DNA of 64,000 nucleotides from Streptomyces sp. NBC_00234 (GTDB lineage: Bacteria; Actinomycetota; Actinomycetes; Streptomycetales; Streptomycetaceae), in the NCBI RefSeq assembly GCF_036195325.1, contig NZ_CP108101.1, positions 62,001-126,000 of the forward strand, in the 5' to 3' direction. The first letter of the stretch is position 1, and each line of letters opens with the position of its first letter. A program made the translations under genes and the position numbers. Positions 7,829-16,129 of this stretch are shown here, piece after piece. Below the pieces are notes generated by a model. The model searched no databases and had not been told where the DNA came from. It was given only the letters and a program-made list of their open reading frames with translations.

Positions 7829-9916
7829 TTGTCGAAGTCGAAAATGCATGATCCCGCTGTGCGCGCGCTTGAATCGGAGCGGGATTATGTGTCCTCCTTA
7901 TATGAGTTGCTCACCGAGCGGCTTTCCGAGGCACGAGTACACCGAGCGAGTGTGCTGAAGGCCCCGGCGGAAAGCGCCGGTGAGGCATACGAGAGAGAAA
8001 TCGCCGCCGAGCGTCTGGCCAAGGAAATCGGCCGTCTGGAGGGCGCCGAAAAAGGGCTGGTCTTCGGGCGCATCGACTGGACGGATGGCACGGCCCTGCG
8101 CATCGGGCGGATCGGACTGCATACGGAGGAGGACGACCTGCCTCTGCTCGTGGACTGGCGCGCGAACGCGGCGCGGCCCTTCTACGAGGCGACACCGGTC
8201 CACCCGATGGACCTGCGGCGGCGCCGGCACCTGCGCCTCGAGGAGCGCACGGTCGTCTCGGTGAGCGACGAACTGCTGGACGGGACAGCCCCGACCGACG
8301 AGGACGTCGTGGGGGACGGCCCGTTGACCGAGGCTCTGTCGGCACGGCGTACGGGCAGGATGCACGCGGCCGTCGCGACGCTGCAGGTCGAGCAGGACGA
8401 GATCGTCCGCTCCGCCCACCGCGGGGTGACCGTGGTGCAGGGCGGGCCCGGTACCGGCAAGACGGTGGTCGCCCTGCATCGGGCGGCCTATGTCCTGTAC
8501 GCGTTCCCGCGCGCCGCGGAGGAGGGTGTCCTGGTGGTGGGCCCGAACGCCCGGTTCCTCGACTACATCTCCCAGGTCCTTCCCTCGCTCGGAGAGAACG
8601 ACGTCGTTCTGGCGACCTGCCCGGAACTGGCCGGAGTGTCCACGGACACGGTGGACCCGTTCGATACGGCGCGGCTCAAGGGCAGCTCCGACCTCGCCGA
8701 CGCCTTGGCCGGCCTGCTGCGCGTCCACCAAGCCCCCGCCGGTGACTTCACCGTGCGGGTCGGACAGGAGCTGGTCCACCTCTCCGGCGAGGAAGTCGCC
8801 ACGGCACGCGACGCCGCCGTGGCAGCCGTACTGGGGCACAACCTCGCGCGCCAGGTGTTCAAAGAGCTCTTGATCGACACCGTCACCGACGCGATGCAAC
8901 GGGACATGGGCGACCTCCTGGAGCAGATCGACGCCGATACCGAAAGGATGACGGGCCTCAACCTCGACCGGTTCACGGGAGCCGCCCAGCGCCGTGTCGA
9001 AGGTGCGCCCGATGCAGGGCCGGCCCACGAGCTGGACCTGGACGCCATCCGAGCCGATCTCCTCGGCGACGCCGGCGTCGACCGAGCGGTCGAGGTGTTG
9101 TGGCCGCGGCTGGTACCCGGTGACCTCGTGAAGGCGCTCCTGACGAACGCCGGCGCTCTCGCCGAGCTCCTCCCCCGCCTGACCGCGCAGGAGCGGTCCC
9201 TCCTGCTGCGCGGTCCGGACGACCCGTGGACCGATGCCGATGTGCCGTTGCTGGACGAGGCGGCGAGCCTGGTCGACGGCCCGCCCGAACGGACGTACGG
9301 GCACGTCGTCGTCGACGAGGCGCAGGAACTGACCGCCATGCAGTGGCGGATGATCGTCCGCCGCTGCCCGGCAAGGGCGATGACGCTGGTGGGTGACTTC
9401 GCCCAGGCAGGTCCGGTCGCGACAGCACGCGACTGGAAGGAAGCACTGAGCCCCCACGTCGGACCGCGGTTCAAACTGCACGACCTGACCGTCAGCTACC
9501 GCACCACGCAGGAGATCCTGGAGAGCGTCCGGGACCTGCTCACGCGGATCGCTCCGGACCAGAAGCCCACACGGTCACCGCGAAGCGGTGAGAGCCCTCG
9601 CGCCGTGACCATACCTCCGGACGGGTTGGTCACCGCCGTCGTCCAGGAACTCCGCGCCCAGAGCACCACGCACCCGGGCGAGCTTCTGGGAGTGATCTGC
9701 GCGGACACCAGGGTCAGCGAGCTGACGGCCCATGGCATCGCCCACCACGCACGCATCGTGCCGGCGTCCGAAGCGCGCGGCCTGGAATTCGACGGAGTCG
9801 TCGTCATGAACCCCGAGGAAATCATCACGGCCCGCCCCGGTGGGGAAAGGGACTTGTACGTAGCCCTGACCCGGGCCACCAAGCGCCTCTGCACGATCAC
9901 CGTCCAGCCCACCTGA
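7829..9916 (+). CDS. helD: HelD-like RNA polymerase-associated ATPase (UvrD/Rep superfamily)
   Basis: A 695-residue superfamily 1 helicase-like ATPase. It has an N-terminal coiled-coil arm (residues 1-80), the Walker A motif GGPGTGKTVVALHRAAY near residue 205, Walker B HVVVDEAQEL near 490, a motif IV-V region (LHDLTVSYRTTQEI) and the closing VALTRATKRL. Family members clear RNA polymerase from DNA or RNA and in some actinomycetes protect it from rifamycins; that role is inferred here. The TTG at 7829 is chosen because AAGGAG lies seven bases upstream; an ATG at 7790 lacks a comparable site and ATG 7844 is the alternative. A palindromic operator precedes it and a terminator follows. Confidence 0.85.
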   Translation: MSKSKMHDPAVRALESERDYVSSLYELLTERLSEARVHRASVLKAPAESAGEAYEREIAAERLAKEIGRLEGAEKGLVFGRIDWTDGTALRIGRIGLHTEEDDLPLLVDWRANAARPFYEATPVHPMDLRRRRHLRLEERTVVSVSDELLDGTAPTDEDVVGDGPLTEALSARRTGRMHAAVATLQVEQDEIVRSAHRGVTVVQGGPGTGKTVVALHRAAYVLYAFPRAAEEGVLVVGPNARFLDYISQVLPSLGENDVVLATCPELAGVSTDTVDPFDTARLKGSSDLADALAGLLRVHQAPAGDFTVRVGQELVHLSGEEVATARDAAVAAVLGHNLARQVFKELLIDTVTDAMQRDMGDLLEQIDADTERMTGLNLDRFTGAAQRRVEGAPDAGPAHELDLDAIRADLLGDAGVDRAVEVLWPRLVPGDLVKALLTNAGALAELLPRLTAQERSLLLRGPDDPWTDADVPLLDEAASLVDGPPERTYGHVVVDEAQELTAMQWRMIVRRCPARAMTLVGDFAQAGPVATARDWKEALSPHVGPRFKLHDLTVSYRTTQEILESVRDLLTRIAPDQKPTRSPRSGESPRAVTIPPDGLVTAVVQELRAQSTTHPGELLGVICADTRVSELTAHGIAHHARIVPASEARGLEFDGVVVMNPEEIITARPGGERDLYVALTRATKRLCTITVQPT

Positions 9917-9923
9917 CGACTCG

Positions 9924-9948
9924 GCGCCCGCGTCGTCGCCGCGGGCGC
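9924..9948 (+). terminator. Hairpin terminator after the HelD-like gene
   Basis: GCGCCCGCG and CGCGGGCGC form a perfect 9-bp stem with a 7-base loop, starting eight bases after the stop codon. There is no T run, as is common in Streptomyces. Confidence 0.6.
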
Positions 9949-10061
9949 ACCCGGCACGGTACAGACACCGGCCCGCGCGCACGGGGCTGTTCGCCGCCTC
10001 ACCTCAAATAGGGCAACCTGGTGGCCTCATAGGTGGCCAGCGATCGTGGGAAGATGAGCCC

Positions 10062-10325
10062 ATGGCCACCGACTACACACCCGACGGCGAAGCCACTCGC
10101 CTCTACGGCCGATACAGGCGCGCCCGCGAAGCCGAAGCTGAGCTCAAAGATCCCGTCCGGGTGCAGGCGGCGGTCGACCTCAAGGCCGGCGCGACCGTCG
10201 GCCAGCTGGCGAAGCTCACCGGCCTCACCTCTGAATACTTCAGGCGCGTCGCCCGCGCCGAGGGCGTCGAGCGGCTCCGCCCGCCGACCGTGGGCAAGCT
10301 CAAGCCGGAAGCGGAGTCCGCATGA
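10062..10325 (+). CDS. Small helix-turn-helix-like protein
   Basis: An 87-residue cytosolic protein. Its central part (DPVRVQAAVDLKAGATVGQL, then AKLTGLTSEYFRRVARAEGV) reads as a helix-turn-helix with a recognition-helix-like YFRRVARAEG. The arginine-rich N-terminal helix suggests nucleic acid contact. No named family is recognised. The ATG at 10062 follows GGGAAG. Its stop overlaps the start of the next gene (ATGA), so the two products are probably made in a fixed ratio, perhaps as a regulatory pair or a phage- or plasmid-derived module. Confidence 0.6.
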   Translation: MATDYTPDGEATRLYGRYRRAREAEAELKDPVRVQAAVDLKAGATVGQLAKLTGLTSEYFRRVARAEGVERLRPPTVGKLKPEAESA

Positions 10326-10615
10326 CCGCCTCCCTGGTGACCTTCCTCCGGGCCAGGCTGAATGAAGAGCTGGAGAAGGCACGCTTGACCGGCAACCTGA
10401 TGGTCACGCAGTCCGCACGCTTGGGCGTCCAACCCGAGGACGCCGCCAAGCAGGCCCGATTCTCCCTGGCTACGGCTGAAGCCCGGCTCGCGCTCCTTGA
10501 AGACACCGTGGTGCCGTACCTGGGAACTGCGGGACCAGCCGGGCGGAACGCCGAGTTTCAGCTTCGGCTCTTCGCTGCGCCTTACGTTGAGCACCCGGAC
10601 TATCCACACGACTGA
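10322..10615 (+). CDS. DUF6221-like small protein
   Basis: A 97-residue protein whose N-terminus (LVTFLRARLNEELEKAR) resembles the DUF6221 family of actinomycete phages and integrated elements. The C-terminal DTVVPYLGTAGP and LFAAPYVEHPDY parts also suit that family, in which the end often carries a tyrosine- and histidine-rich tail. The function is unknown. It overlaps the upstream helix-turn-helix gene by four bases, so it is likely translationally coupled to it. Confidence 0.6.
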   Translation: MTASLVTFLRARLNEELEKARLTGNLMVTQSARLGVQPEDAAKQARFSLATAEARLALLEDTVVPYLGTAGPAGRNAEFQLRLFAAPYVEHPDYPHD

Positions 10616-10753
10616 GCCCCTTCAACCATGCGTAGTGGGTGACCTGGGCCGGCTACTGGGCGCCCAGGTAACGCTGCCACCGACGGGCCGGCTGCTGCTC
10701 CCCGGGCAGCCGACCTGGTGAGGCGGCTACCCGGGGGCCTTGCCGTCGTCCGC
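10616..10753. other. Short convergent intergenic region
   Basis: It separates the plus-strand pair from the sigma-factor operon. Short GC-rich inverted repeats occur (for example GGGCGCCC near 10659), but no single clear terminator can be named. Confidence 0.3.
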
Positions 10754-11614
10754 CTACCCCCAGCACCAGGTGGGGTGTCGGCGGGCGGCGGCAATGACCG
10801 GCCGGGTGGTTTTGGGTCGTGCCTGGAGGCCGTCGCGTACCCGGGGCTTGCTGGGGGGTGTGCCTGTGGTGGCGGTGAGGGCGCGGATGTGGTCGGTGAA
10901 TCCCGGGGCGGGCAGGGGCAGGTCGAAGCCCTCGACGTGGCCAACGGCCGCGGGAACGTAGTCCAGTACGGCGCCGACCGCAGCAGGCACTGCGGCGAAG
11001 TCGGTTTTGAGTGCCCCGAGGATGCGCAGCGCGGTGGGCAGCATGCTCGCGTCGGTGGTCGTCACGGCGTTGAGGGCGTCACTGACCGGGCCGGGCACGA
11101 CTTCGGGTTTCATGCCGGACCCGGTGGCGGTGGGGTCGTCGGTGGAGGGGGGATCGCTCTGGATCCGCTCGGTCTGCTCGTACCACCAGGTGGCTTCGCC
11201 TTGTTCGCCGAGGGCCAGGTGGTGGAGGTAGAGGCAGTAGGAGGCGACGGGGTCGCCGGCTCCGGCGGCGTACTGCCACCAGAAGCGGGCGTCCTCCTCC
11301 GACTCTGCGAGTTGCAGGATGCAGCCCAGAACGCGTGCGCCGGGTGGTTCGGGCAGTTGTGGGGTGAGGAAGGTGTCCAGGGTGTTGAGGGCGGTGTTGC
11401 GGGTGACGACGGTTTCGCAGAGGGTCTGCAGGTTCTGCGCGGCCTCCTGTTCCGTCGGCTCTTCCGGCTGGGACGGGGCAGGAGGAGTGGGGAGCGGGGT
11501 GGAGGTGTCGAGGCGGGCGAGAAGGCGGGCTTCGGCCGCCTCGATGTCTTCCTGGGTGTAGGGGGTGGGAACGAGGCGGGCTCGGGAGAGGAACTCCGTG
11601 ATGTGGGGGGTCAT
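10754..11614 (-). CDS. Hypothetical protein of the sigma-factor operon
   Basis: A 286-residue soluble protein. After a proline-rich linker (about residues 40-58) comes a helical part with a Sel1/TPR-like pattern (ARFWWQYAAGAGDPVASYCL, then YLHHLALGEQGEATWWYEQT). A second helical domain and a basic C-terminus follow. It resembles the helical-repeat partner often found after actinomycete sigma factors, with a possible role in controlling sigma activity. No transmembrane segment or zinc-binding anti-sigma motif is present, so it is not a classical ZAS anti-sigma factor. Its start overlaps the sigma factor stop by four bases, implying coupled translation. Confidence 0.65.
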   Translation of the reverse strand: MTPHITEFLSRARLVPTPYTQEDIEAAEARLLARLDTSTPLPTPPAPSQPEEPTEQEAAQNLQTLCETVVTRNTALNTLDTFLTPQLPEPPGARVLGCILQLAESEEDARFWWQYAAGAGDPVASYCLYLHHLALGEQGEATWWYEQTERIQSDPPSTDDPTATGSGMKPEVVPGPVSDALNAVTTTDASMLPTALRILGALKTDFAAVPAAVGAVLDYVPAAVGHVEGFDLPLPAPGFTDHIRALTATTGTPPSKPRVRDGLQARPKTTRPVIAAARRHPTWCWG

Positions 11615-12180
11615 CGTCGTCCTTCCATCGTGCGGTCGGGGCCCAGGATGGCCCGCAGCCGACGCGTCGCGTGGCGGACCGTGGAGCGGACGGTAGCGCT
11701 GGTTATGCCGAGGGCATCGGCGACTTCGGGGGCTTTCAGTCCGTGGAGGTACGTCATCACCATGACGTCGAGCTGGCGTTCGGTGAGCTGACGCATCGCC
11801 CGCATGAGTGCGAGGGACTCGGTGATCTGGCCGTACGGGTCGACGGCGTCCCGCAGGGCGAGGGTGTTGAATGCCTCGTCGTCGAGCAGCGGGGGCCGGC
11901 GGTTACGGGCACGGCCGTGGTCGGTGACCTTGTTACGCATGAGAATCCAGGCGTAACCAGCGGGGTTCTCGGTGAGCAGGACCTTGTCCCAGGTACGCAG
12001 GAGCTGCTCGAAGGCGCTGTCGATCGCTTCCTCGGCGTCGTGGCGGTTATGGAGGAACGTCTCGGCGTAGTGGACGTATGTCGGACGGTTCATCTGGTGG
12101 AAGGCGGTGAAGGAGAGATCGGGGGGCTGCTGGGTCATCGGCTCGGTGCCCCGACGGGTGCGGCTACGGCTCTCGTTCAC
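11611..12180 (-). CDS. ECF-type RNA polymerase sigma factor
   Basis: A 189-residue sigma-70 family protein of ECF length with region 2 (TYVHYAETFLHNRHDAEEAID through PAGYAWILMRNKVTDHGR) and region 4 (LTERQLDVMVMTYLHGLKAP, then EVADALGITSATVRSTVRHATRRL). It should direct RNA polymerase to a small promoter set. The GTG at 12180 follows a strong purine-rich site and overlaps the upstream small gene's stop (GTGA); an internal ATG at 12138 is the alternative. The neighbours upstream and downstream are both coupled to it and are candidates for modulators. Confidence 0.85.
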   Translation of the reverse strand: MNESRSRTRRGTEPMTQQPPDLSFTAFHQMNRPTYVHYAETFLHNRHDAEEAIDSAFEQLLRTWDKVLLTENPAGYAWILMRNKVTDHGRARNRRPPLLDDEAFNTLALRDAVDPYGQITESLALMRAMRQLTERQLDVMVMTYLHGLKAPEVADALGITSATVRSTVRHATRRLRAILGPDRTMEGRR

Positions 12181-12338
12181 CGGCCTTCCCTCCCTTCATT
12201 GGGGCGGCGGCTCATCTCGCTCACCCCGGCCCGGACGCCGGCGGCGGCCAGGCGTCGCAGCAGTGCGAGGGCGTCCTGACCAAAGACGCGGGCCGCGACC
12301 GCCAGGATCAGCAGGTCACCTACGAGTTGGATCGTCAC
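12177..12338 (-). CDS. Small protein coupled to the sigma factor
   Basis: A 53-residue protein starting at a GTG (TIQLVGDLLILAVAARVFGQ, then DALALLRRLAAAGVRAGVSE). The N-terminal half is hydrophobic enough to be a single membrane segment or a packed helix, and the rest is basic. It ends in a four-base overlap with the sigma factor gene, which argues that it is translated. The frame is open upstream to 12458 but the extra part looks non-coding. No family is recognised. A membrane-located sensor or anti-sigma role is conceivable but unproven. Confidence 0.5.
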   Translation of the reverse strand: MTIQLVGDLLILAVAARVFGQDALALLRRLAAAGVRAGVSEMSRRPNEGREGR

Positions 12339-12793
12339 AGGCAAGAGCCTCTGCTCGTGTGAAGAGCCGGGCGCGCGCTTCTTCGAGCCCGGGAAGTGCG
12401 CGGATCGTGCGCCCTTCACCACAACGACGCCCCAGAACGCACAGGTGTGCAGGGGCAATTGGAGGAAAGTTCCTCAGCACCCAAGCCCTGGTGGCATACA
12501 GATGTTCCCTACTGCTTATCCGGCGTCCCCAGCCATCCCACGCCACTCGAACGCCAGCGCCACCACCAGCACACACGCCTCAAGATCAACGCTTTGCATA
12601 AGTTTGCGCGAATCCAGCAACCCGTGGTAGTGATCCGGATCACACGCCTCCTGCGGTGCGAAACCGGCCCTACGGGGCCCTCGCCTTGGCAGGCCGGGGG
12701 GGGCACGGCCGTTCCGTACTGCCGGGACAACTTCTCCATACCTGCCGCATCGACCACGGACATCACGGCCCGGGCTCAGCGGGTGCGGCAGGT
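12339..12793. other. Promoter-side gap of the sigma operon
   Basis: About 455 bases without a convincing gene, lying between the sigma operon start and the 3' end of the DUF6807 gene. The part around 12520-12610 is less GC-rich. Open frames on both strands have poor codon bias. Confidence 0.4.
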
Positions 12794-13729
12794 TCACCAT
12801 GTCAGCCCCTTCTGGTGCGTGGCGACCTGGTCGCGGTCCCAGGCACCGTCGGCGACCACGATGCGGTAGCGGTAGGCGAAGGAGGCGCCGGGTGCCAGCT
12901 CGAACTCTTCGAAGAACGCCCAGGAGAAGGCGACGGTCGGGATGGGTTCGGAGCGTACGAACCAGTGCGAATCGTGGATCGCGCTCGCGTCGTCGAGGTT
13001 CTCGGGTGCATGCGCGAATACGAGCGTGGAGTACGCGTCGATGTCGTCGTGTTCGGCGGTGAAGGCCAGCCACGGGCTCTGGGTGCCCATCAGTTCGACC
13101 GCACCACTCGTGTCATCGCCGTCGTCGTCGGGGCCGAAGACAGTGCCGCCGGAGAAGTCGCGCGGTCCGCGCCACTGCAGGCCCGTGTAGCCGGCCATCT
13201 CACGCCCCGCAGTGGTCGGTGAGCCGAAGTGCAGAGGTTCTCCGCGGGTGTTGGTCAGTCGGATCGTCCAGTCGAGGGCCCAGGATCCAGCCTCCTCGTC
13301 GACCGAGTGGACGGTGATGCCGCGCTGTTCCCTGGCCCATTCCCGGCCGCCGTTTTCGATCCAGGTGAGCTCTTCGGCGAGGTGGAAGCGATCGTCCTCG
13401 ACGTCGAGAGCGGGGAAACCGTCGTGGCGCATGGAACCGATCCGCTCCGGCAGGCGCAGATAGCCCTCGCCGTGGACATAACAGTTGCCGCCCCAGAAGT
13501 TCTGTCCCGACAGATGGCTCGCGCTCATCTGGAGACCCTTGTGCCAGCGGTGGTCGTTCGGGCGGTAGCCCGAGACCCCGTGTCCCGCGAGAGTGCGCAG
13601 GGGGTGGATGTACGGTTTGCGGGCCTCGAAGGCGTCCGGGTCCGGCGCGTAAACATAGCTGAGCAGCTCGACACCGCCGGACCGGACCGTGATGCGCTCG
13701 CCGTGGGTGTGGGTGACCTGGATCGTCAT
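12794..13729 (-). CDS. PmoA-like (DUF6807) family protein
   Basis: A 311-residue protein matching the DUF6807 family, annotated as PmoA-like. It has YIHPLRTLAGHGVSGYRPND with the family HHRWHKG-like motif (DHRWHKGLQMS), GGNCYVHGEGYLRL, and a C-terminal beta-rich part ending SFAYRYRIVVADGAWD. Despite the name it is not a methane monooxygenase subunit; in Streptomyces it usually sits with sugar dehydrogenases and LacI regulators in carbohydrate catabolism. The ATG at 13729 overlaps the stop of a truncated upstream frame (ATGA), so it was once the last gene of an operon whose front part is lost. Confidence 0.8.
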   Translation of the reverse strand: MTIQVTHTHGERITVRSGGVELLSYVYAPDPDAFEARKPYIHPLRTLAGHGVSGYRPNDHRWHKGLQMSASHLSGQNFWGGNCYVHGEGYLRLPERIGSMRHDGFPALDVEDDRFHLAEELTWIENGGREWAREQRGITVHSVDEEAGSWALDWTIRLTNTRGEPLHFGSPTTAGREMAGYTGLQWRGPRDFSGGTVFGPDDDGDDTSGAVELMGTQSPWLAFTAEHDDIDAYSTLVFAHAPENLDDASAIHDSHWFVRSEPIPTVAFSWAFFEEFELAPGASFAYRYRIVVADGAWDRDQVATHQKGLTW

Positions 13730-13830
13730 CGCTTGGGGCTCCAGTCGGGGTGGCTGCCGTGCACGGCCTGATAGTAGGGGCCGTCGACGGCGATCTCGCC
13801 CGCGAGCACCGGTTGGTCCGCTGAACGCCG
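13726..13830 (-). pseudogene. Tail of the gene formerly upstream of the DUF6807 gene
   Basis: A minus-strand frame with good codon bias (VLAGEIAVDGPYYQAVHGSH, ending PDWSPKR and stop) overlaps the DUF6807 start by four bases. The pattern suits the C-terminus of a Gfo/Idh/MocA-type sugar dehydrogenase, but too little remains for a firm call. The rest was replaced by the neighbouring LacI fragment. Confidence 0.4.
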
Positions 13831-13884
13831 ACACATTGCGCGTGGCGGTGATTCACGGGTACGGCGGGCGCCGAAACCGCTCCT

Positions 13885-14007
13885 GGCGGCCGTAAGCCTT
13901 GCCGATGAGCGTGCCGGAACCAGGCGGTGGGCGGGTATTCGATGTCGTCGCAGCCGACCAACGCCACATCGCTCGGTACCCGCAGACCGTCCTGCACGCG
14001 GCGCCCG
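13885..14007 (-). pseudogene. LacI-family regulator C-terminal fragment
   Basis: The minus strand shows the LacI signature QDGLRVPSDVALVGCDD, normally near the end of the sugar-binding domain. It is cut just upstream at the centre of the 36-bp palindrome and diverges downstream after the CDDIEYPP part. It is too short to function. It supports the idea that a carbohydrate locus was deleted here. Confidence 0.6.
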
Positions 14008-14024
14008 GGCGCCGCGTGCAGGAC
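13989..14024 (-). terminator. 36-bp perfect palindrome, possible terminator of the hydrolase gene
   Basis: GTCCTGCACGCGGCGCCC is followed directly by its exact reverse complement. It starts five bases beyond the stop of the hydrolase gene at 14030 and could act as a terminator. One arm is also the LacI fragment sequence, so the palindrome may have arisen from an inverted duplication at a deletion junction. Confidence 0.55.
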
Positions 14025-14029
14025 GCCGG

Positions 14030-14821
14030 TCAGGAGTGGTCCAGAGCCCAGTCCAGGGCGTGGTCGGCGATCTCCTCCCAGCCCTGCTGGGCGGGCATCA
14101 GGTGGGAACGGCCGGGGAACTCGACCAATTCGGTGACGGTGTTCGACTTGTAGTGCTTGGCGTTGGAGCGCTGGATCTTCGGCGGCATCAGGTGGTCGTT
14201 CTCACCGGCGACGAACAGCAGCGGCGCCCGGTTGTCGTTCCGGTAATCGACGTAGGAGTCGGCGTGACCGGGGTGGACGTTGGCCAGCGCGCTGTCCCAG
14301 AACACGTGGCCGGAGGCGGGGACGTGGTAGCGGTCGTACAGGGCGCGGGCCTCACTCTCGGGGAAGGTGTTGGTGAAGGCGTACCGCCACTGGTCGTAGG
14401 TCAAGCCCACCGCCCTGTGGCGGTTGGCGGGGTTCCTCAGCACCGGGAAGGCGGCTCTGAGCTGCGAGAGAGGGATCGTCGCGACGCCCTCGGTGGGGGC
14501 GGAGTTGATGGCCACCCCGGCGGCACCGTAACCGTGGTCGAGGAGGATCTGGGTGAAGACGCCGCCGGCGGAGTGGCCCATGATGATCGGCTGGGTACCG
14601 AGGTTGTCGATGAGCTTCTCCAGCGACTGGACGATCGCGGGGACGGTGAGTTCCTCGATCGGGGCCGGGTCGGCGTTGAGCGCCTCGACCTCGACCTCGA
14701 ATCCGGGGTAGGCCGGGGCCACCACGTGGAAGCCCTTGGCCTGGTAGTAGGGGATCCACAGTTCCCAGCTGCGGGGGGTGACCCAGAAGCCGTGGATCAG
14801 GACGATGGTGTCGGGTTTCAT
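14030..14821 (-). CDS. Alpha/beta hydrolase
   Basis: A 263-residue alpha/beta hydrolase without a signal peptide. It has the oxyanion-side HGFWVTPRSWE loop (residues 10-20), nucleophile elbow GHSAGG (Ser 84), acid residue in VAGENDHLMP and catalytic His in FPGRSHLMPAQ. This matches the EstV-like or salicylate-esterase-like group often induced under stress; the substrate is unknown. The ATG at 14821 follows AAGGA by about seven bases. It lies 205 bases downstream of the haloperoxidase-type hydrolase gene on the same strand and may share its transcript. Confidence 0.85.
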   Translation of the reverse strand: MKPDTIVLIHGFWVTPRSWELWIPYYQAKGFHVVAPAYPGFEVEVEALNADPAPIEELTVPAIVQSLEKLIDNLGTQPIIMGHSAGGVFTQILLDHGYGAAGVAINSAPTEGVATIPLSQLRAAFPVLRNPANRHRAVGLTYDQWRYAFTNTFPESEARALYDRYHVPASGHVFWDSALANVHPGHADSYVDYRNDNRAPLLFVAGENDHLMPPKIQRSNAKHYKSNTVTELVEFPGRSHLMPAQQGWEEIADHALDWALDHS

Positions 14822-15026
14822 GGGAGTTCCTTCAGCGAGTGGCGGCGCGGACGACAGCGGCGGTCGTACCGGGGGGCGCACATCGGGGCGACGTGCGAAG
14901 GGCGGATCTCGATGACGTGGCTGCCCGCGCGCGGCCATGAACCGCTGCGCGGCGGGCGGGACGACCCTTGTCCCCGGTCGGGATCAGGTACCAGGTGGGG
15001 AGGGCGGAGGTGGGAGGGCGAACGGA

Positions 15027-15848
15027 TCAGTCGGCCAGGAAGGCGAGCAGATCGATGCCGAACTGCTCCTTGAACTCCCCCACCAGGCCGTGCGGAGCGC
15101 CCTCGTAGATCTTGAGCGTCGCGTCCTTCACGAGCTCGGCGGACTTCAGGGCCGCGGCCACGACCGGAACGATCTGGTCGTCGTCCCCGTGCGCGATGAG
15201 GGTCGGTATGTCGAATCGCGCCAAGTCGTCGGTGAAGTCCGTCTCGGAGAACGCCCGGATGCAGTCCAGCGCACCCTTGAGCCCCACCTGCATGCTCTGT
15301 AGCCAGAACGCGTCCGAAACCCCTTGGGAGACAGCCGCGCCGGGGCGGTTGAAACCGTAGAACGGCAGGCTGAGGTCCTGGTAGAACTGCGACCGGTCGG
15401 CGCTCACACCCGCCCGGATGGCGTCGAATGCCTCGATCGGCAGACCGTGCGGGTTGGCATCGGTCCGGAGCATCAGCGGGGGCACCGCTCCCAGCAGGAC
15501 GGCCTTGCCGACCCTGGCGGTGCCGTGCCGGCCGATGTAACGGGTCACCTCGCCACCGCCCGTCGAGTGCCCCACGAGTACGGCGTCGGTCAGGTCGAGG
15601 TGCTCGATCAGCTGGGCGAGATCGTCGGCGTAGGTGTCCATGTCGTTGCCGGACCACGGCTGGCCGGAACGGCCATGACCACGGCGGTCGTGGGCGATGG
15701 CCCGATAGCCGTGCGAGGCGACCAGGTACATCTGGTCGTCCCACGCGTCGGCATTCAGGGGCCAGCCGTGGCTGAAGACGACCGGCCGGCCGCTGCCCCA
15801 GTCCTTGTAGAAGATCTCGGTACCGTCGGTCGTGATGGTGGCGGCCAT
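15027..15848 (-). CDS. Cofactor-free haloperoxidase-type alpha/beta hydrolase
   Basis: A 273-residue protein with the non-haem chloroperoxidase/esterase pattern: [27 protein letters not shown], nucleophile GHSTGG (Ser 95), acid loop HGDDDQIVP and catalytic His in APHGLV. Length and sequence suit the perhydrolase/esterase family. The ATG at 15848 follows AAGGA. Upstream at 16014-16025 is a palindrome shared with the neighbouring LAL regulator genes, so regulation by one of those regulators is likely. The related hydrolases at 18976 and 22733 are decayed, which leaves this as the intact family member in the block. Confidence 0.87.
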   Translation of the reverse strand: MAATITTDGTEIFYKDWGSGRPVVFSHGWPLNADAWDDQMYLVASHGYRAIAHDRRGHGRSGQPWSGNDMDTYADDLAQLIEHLDLTDAVLVGHSTGGGEVTRYIGRHGTARVGKAVLLGAVPPLMLRTDANPHGLPIEAFDAIRAGVSADRSQFYQDLSLPFYGFNRPGAAVSQGVSDAFWLQSMQVGLKGALDCIRAFSETDFTDDLARFDIPTLIAHGDDDQIVPVVAAALKSAELVKDATLKIYEGAPHGLVGEFKEQFGIDLLAFLAD

Positions 15849-16013
15849 GGTGTCGTCCTTCCCCTCGAGTGCGGTAGGCGTCGCCCCGTCTCCGGCCACG
15901 TCCTGCGCGGTGTAAGACGAGCGATCCCCGGTGGAAGCGCCCGCCTGGCCCTCCTGGCCCCGGCCGGTAGCTCCGTCGCCATCAAGCTAGGTGAGCAACC
16001 GGCAGCGGAAATC

Positions 16014-16025
16014 AGTCAGTTGACT
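16014..16025. promoter_or_regulatory. AGTCA-N2-TGACT palindrome, site 1
   Basis: AGTCA-GT-TGACT lies 166 bases before the haloperoxidase-type gene. The surrounding bases (CGGAAATC before and GCA after) are shared with site 4, and on the other strand with sites 2 and 5. Confidence 0.6.
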
Positions 16026-16129
16026 GCACATCACCGAGCGCCGGGTGGTGACTCGGCACGGCAAGGGAGAAGAGGCGGTCCTCCCTCCCCGGGCCGGGCT
16101 GCGCTGTCTCCCGGATCCCTCTGCCGTCG

